Assembly: GCA_031283865.1 (NCBI GenBank) | Contig: JAITAX010000286.1 | Coordinates: 1 to 7,502 of the forward strand | DNA length: 7,502 nucleotides | DNA from: Eubacteriales Family XIII. Incertae Sedis bacterium | GTDB taxonomy: Bacteria; Bacillota; Clostridia; Peptostreptococcales; Anaerovoracaceae | Reading direction: 5' to 3' | Shown: positions 6,440 to 7,502 of the stretch, piece after piece | How the letters are laid out: each line of letters begins with the position of its first letter | How positions within the stretch are numbered: the stretch's first letter is position 1 | The notes under the pieces: generated by a model | Database searches by the model: none | Seen by the model: only the letters and a program-made list of their open reading frames with translations | Told to the model about the DNA's origin: nothing | Program-made: the position numbers and the translations under genes

Positions 6440-7183
6440 ATGAAAGGAAAGCTTGCAGACCGCGTCGCAATCGTAACGGGCGCGACCTCGGGAATAGGCG
6501 AGGCCATCGCAGAACGCTTCGCGCGCGAGGGCGCGCGCGTGGCGCTGGCGGGCCGCCGCACGAAGCTCGGCGAGCAAAACCGCCGCAGGATCGTCGAGAA
6601 CGGCGGCGAGGCCGTCTTTGTCAGGACCGACGTAACGCGCGGCGAGGACGTCAAAGCGCTGGTCGCGGCGGTTATGGAGCGCTACGGACGCGTGGACATC
6701 CTCGTGAACAACGCGGGTGTGCTGGGCAATATCCCGTTCGAGGCGGCCACGGTCGAGGACTGGCGGCGTCTCGTGGATACGGACGCGCTGGGCGGCATCT
6801 ACGCCATGTGGGAGGTCCTGCCGATCATGCGCAGGCAGAAATCGGGCAACGTAATCAATGTCACGTCCATCGACGCCACGCTTTCGACGCCGCATGAACC
6901 GCTGTACTGCTTCATAAAGGCCGGCATGGAGCATCTTACGCGCTGCTTGGCCAAGGAGTACGCGGTCTGCGGCGTCAGGCTCAACAATCTGGCGCCGGGC
7001 CTCGTGGCGACGGACCTCGCGCGCGACAACCCCGCGATGTTTCGCAAGCTCGAAGAGGGCATACCCCTCGGCCGGGCCGGTTCACCGCGGGAGATCGCGG
7101 ACGTCGCCGCATGGCTCGCATCGGACGAGGCCTCCTTTGTGACGGGCGCCACCATCGAGGCCAACGGCGGCTGCGTGCGATAA
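6440..7183 (+). CDS. SDR-family NAD(P)-dependent oxidoreductase (second SDR)
   Basis: A 247-aa classical SDR, the usual length. Motifs are TGATSGIG (13-20), TDVT (63-66), NNAG (90-93), the catalytic serine in NVTSID (Ser143), YCFIK (Tyr156, Lys160) and APGLVATDL (185-193); it ends with the usual ANGG. After beta-2 comes AGRRTKLG with Arg39-Arg40, a pattern that generally favours NADP(H). The conserved active-site Asn after 'DWRRLVDTD' is Asp115, the same change as in the minus-strand SDR. AGGAGG at 6428-6433 overlaps the Fe-ADH stop codon and lies 6 nt before the ATG, so the two genes are certainly in one transcriptional unit and probably coupled. It looks diverged from the other SDR rather than a recent duplicate: little is shared outside family motifs. 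Its substrate, probably a hydroxy or keto intermediate of the same pathway, is unknown. Confidence 0.92.
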   Translation: MKGKLADRVAIVTGATSGIGEAIAERFAREGARVALAGRRTKLGEQNRRRIVENGGEAVFVRTDVTRGEDVKALVAAVMERYGRVDILVNNAGVLGNIPFEAATVEDWRRLVDTDALGGIYAMWEVLPIMRRQKSGNVINVTSIDATLSTPHEPLYCFIKAGMEHLTRCLAKEYAVCGVRLNNLAPGLVATDLARDNPAMFRKLEEGIPLGRAGSPREIADVAAWLASDEASFVTGATIEANGGCVR

Positions 7184-7206
7184 GCGCGTTCGCTTTCGTG
7201 CATGAA

Positions 7207-7274
7207 GATCGGCGCCGCAGCGCTTTGCCGGTCCTGCGCGGAAACCCGCCGCAGAAAACTTTCCGCCGTGTTTT
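7207..7274 (+). terminator. Tandem hairpins, possible terminator of the plus-strand operon
   Basis: Two stem-loops follow the last gene. The first pairs GATCGGCG (7207-7214) with TGCCGGTC (7226-7233), eight pairs including two G-U, with an 11-nt loop. The second pairs GCGGAAA (7238-7244) with TTTCCGC (7260-7266), seven perfect pairs, with a 15-nt loop, followed a few bases later by TTTT (7271-7274). The position 24-55 nt past the stop suits termination, but neither stem is immediately followed by a long T-run. Confidence 0.35.
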
Positions 7275-7349
7275 CGGCCGGTCCGCCGCTTCGACCGCAT
7301 ACGTTTTTCGGCGGCAGCGATACAGGGAATGCGCCGGGAACTCATCTGT

Positions 7350-7375
7350 GTTTGTTGAATTTAAATTCACGAAAC
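7350..7375. repeat. 26-bp imperfect palindrome, operator-like
   Basis: The left arm GTTTGTTGAATTT (7350-7362) and the reverse complement of the right arm (7363-7375) agree at 11 of 13 positions. The central 14 bp (7356-7369, TGAATTTAAATTCA) are perfectly palindromic. The AT-rich core makes it a poor transcript hairpin and a better candidate for a dimeric regulator site, probably for a gene starting beyond the window. Confidence 0.55.
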
Positions 7376-7502
7376 TGTTCCATAGGCTGTCCCCATCTCT
7401 CAAATGGCCGAAATTGCAGTACGGATCAGGCTTTACGAGCGAACGGTAACCCGCATACTTTTGTAATCATAACCGATATATGTAAATATTCTCAATAACA
7501 GG

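Larger units (their letters stand above)
7184..7502. other. Non-coding region downstream of the plus-strand operon
   Basis: 319 bp to the window edge without a convincing gene. Open frames here (for example a basic, low-complexity minus-strand frame and short plus frames) lack ribosome binding sites and recognisable motifs. The first half (about 7184-7335) is GC-rich with hairpin potential. The second half is AT-rich, contains a 26-bp imperfect palindrome and resembles a promoter region for a gene beyond the window, but no convincing -35/-10 pair could be fixed (TTGTAA at 7461-7466 with TAAATA at 7483-7488 is the best, weak, pair). Confidence 0.6.

Noticed and set aside
6981..7403. Minus-strand open frame extending into the non-coding tail
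   Set aside because: About half lies antisense to the second SDR. The rest is Arg-rich with no recognisable domain and no ribosome binding site.
1..7502. Mobile element, CRISPR array or tRNA/rRNA genes
   Set aside because: No transposase or integrase motif, terminal inverted repeats, regularly spaced repeats, or tRNA-like cloverleaf with CCA end could be recognised by eye.

Overview
The window is a GC-rich piece of bacterial chromosome carrying a compact, divergently transcribed oxidoreductase/hydrolase cluster next to the tail of an unrelated gene. No phage, transposase, CRISPR, tRNA or rRNA signal is visible. Strong AGGAGG ribosome binding sites, a flavin/Fe-S ene-reductase of the 2,4-dienoyl-CoA reductase/BaiCD type, an iron-type alcohol dehydrogenase and the tail of a DUF1703-type AAA-ATPase/PD-(D/E)XK protein point to an anaerobic, probably host- or gut-associated bacterium. 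A high-GC Firmicute/Negativicute or a Synergistota member would fit, but the lineage is an inference of low certainty.

Layout. Positions 1-153 hold the last 50 codons of a plus-strand AAA-ATPase/PD-(D/E)XK gene. After a convergent gap (154-281) come two minus-strand genes read right to left: an SDR oxidoreductase (3074 to 2271) and, 27 bp downstream, a 653-aa flavin/Fe-S ene-reductase (2243 to 282). An AT-rich divergent control region (3075-3342) separates them from four tightly packed plus-strand genes: a zinc alcohol dehydrogenase of the MDR superfamily (3343-4449), a metallo-beta-lactamase-fold lactonase-like hydrolase (4451-5236, 1-nt gap), an iron-type alcohol dehydrogenase (5269-6429) and a second SDR (6440-7183). 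Positions 7184-7502 have no convincing gene; they contain hairpin-forming sequence and then an AT-rich stretch with a 26-bp imperfect palindrome.

How the genes may work together. All six cluster genes have essentially intact family motifs and look like one small-molecule pathway: C=C reduction (or the reverse), several alcohol/ketone interconversions, and hydrolysis of a probable lactone or ester. The coupled Zn-ADH and hydrolase suggest that a cyclic hemiacetal or alcohol is oxidised to a lactone that is then opened. The lactonase-like protein next to an Fe-ADH recalls the BlcC/BlcB pair of Agrobacterium gamma-butyrolactone catabolism. The window contains no transporter, regulator, CoA ligase or aldehyde dehydrogenase, so the substrate cannot be read from it. 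The most notable features are the atypical Fe-S cysteine spacing and missing catalytic Tyr of the ene-reductase, the shared Asn-to-Asp change in both SDRs, and the candidate operator sequences.
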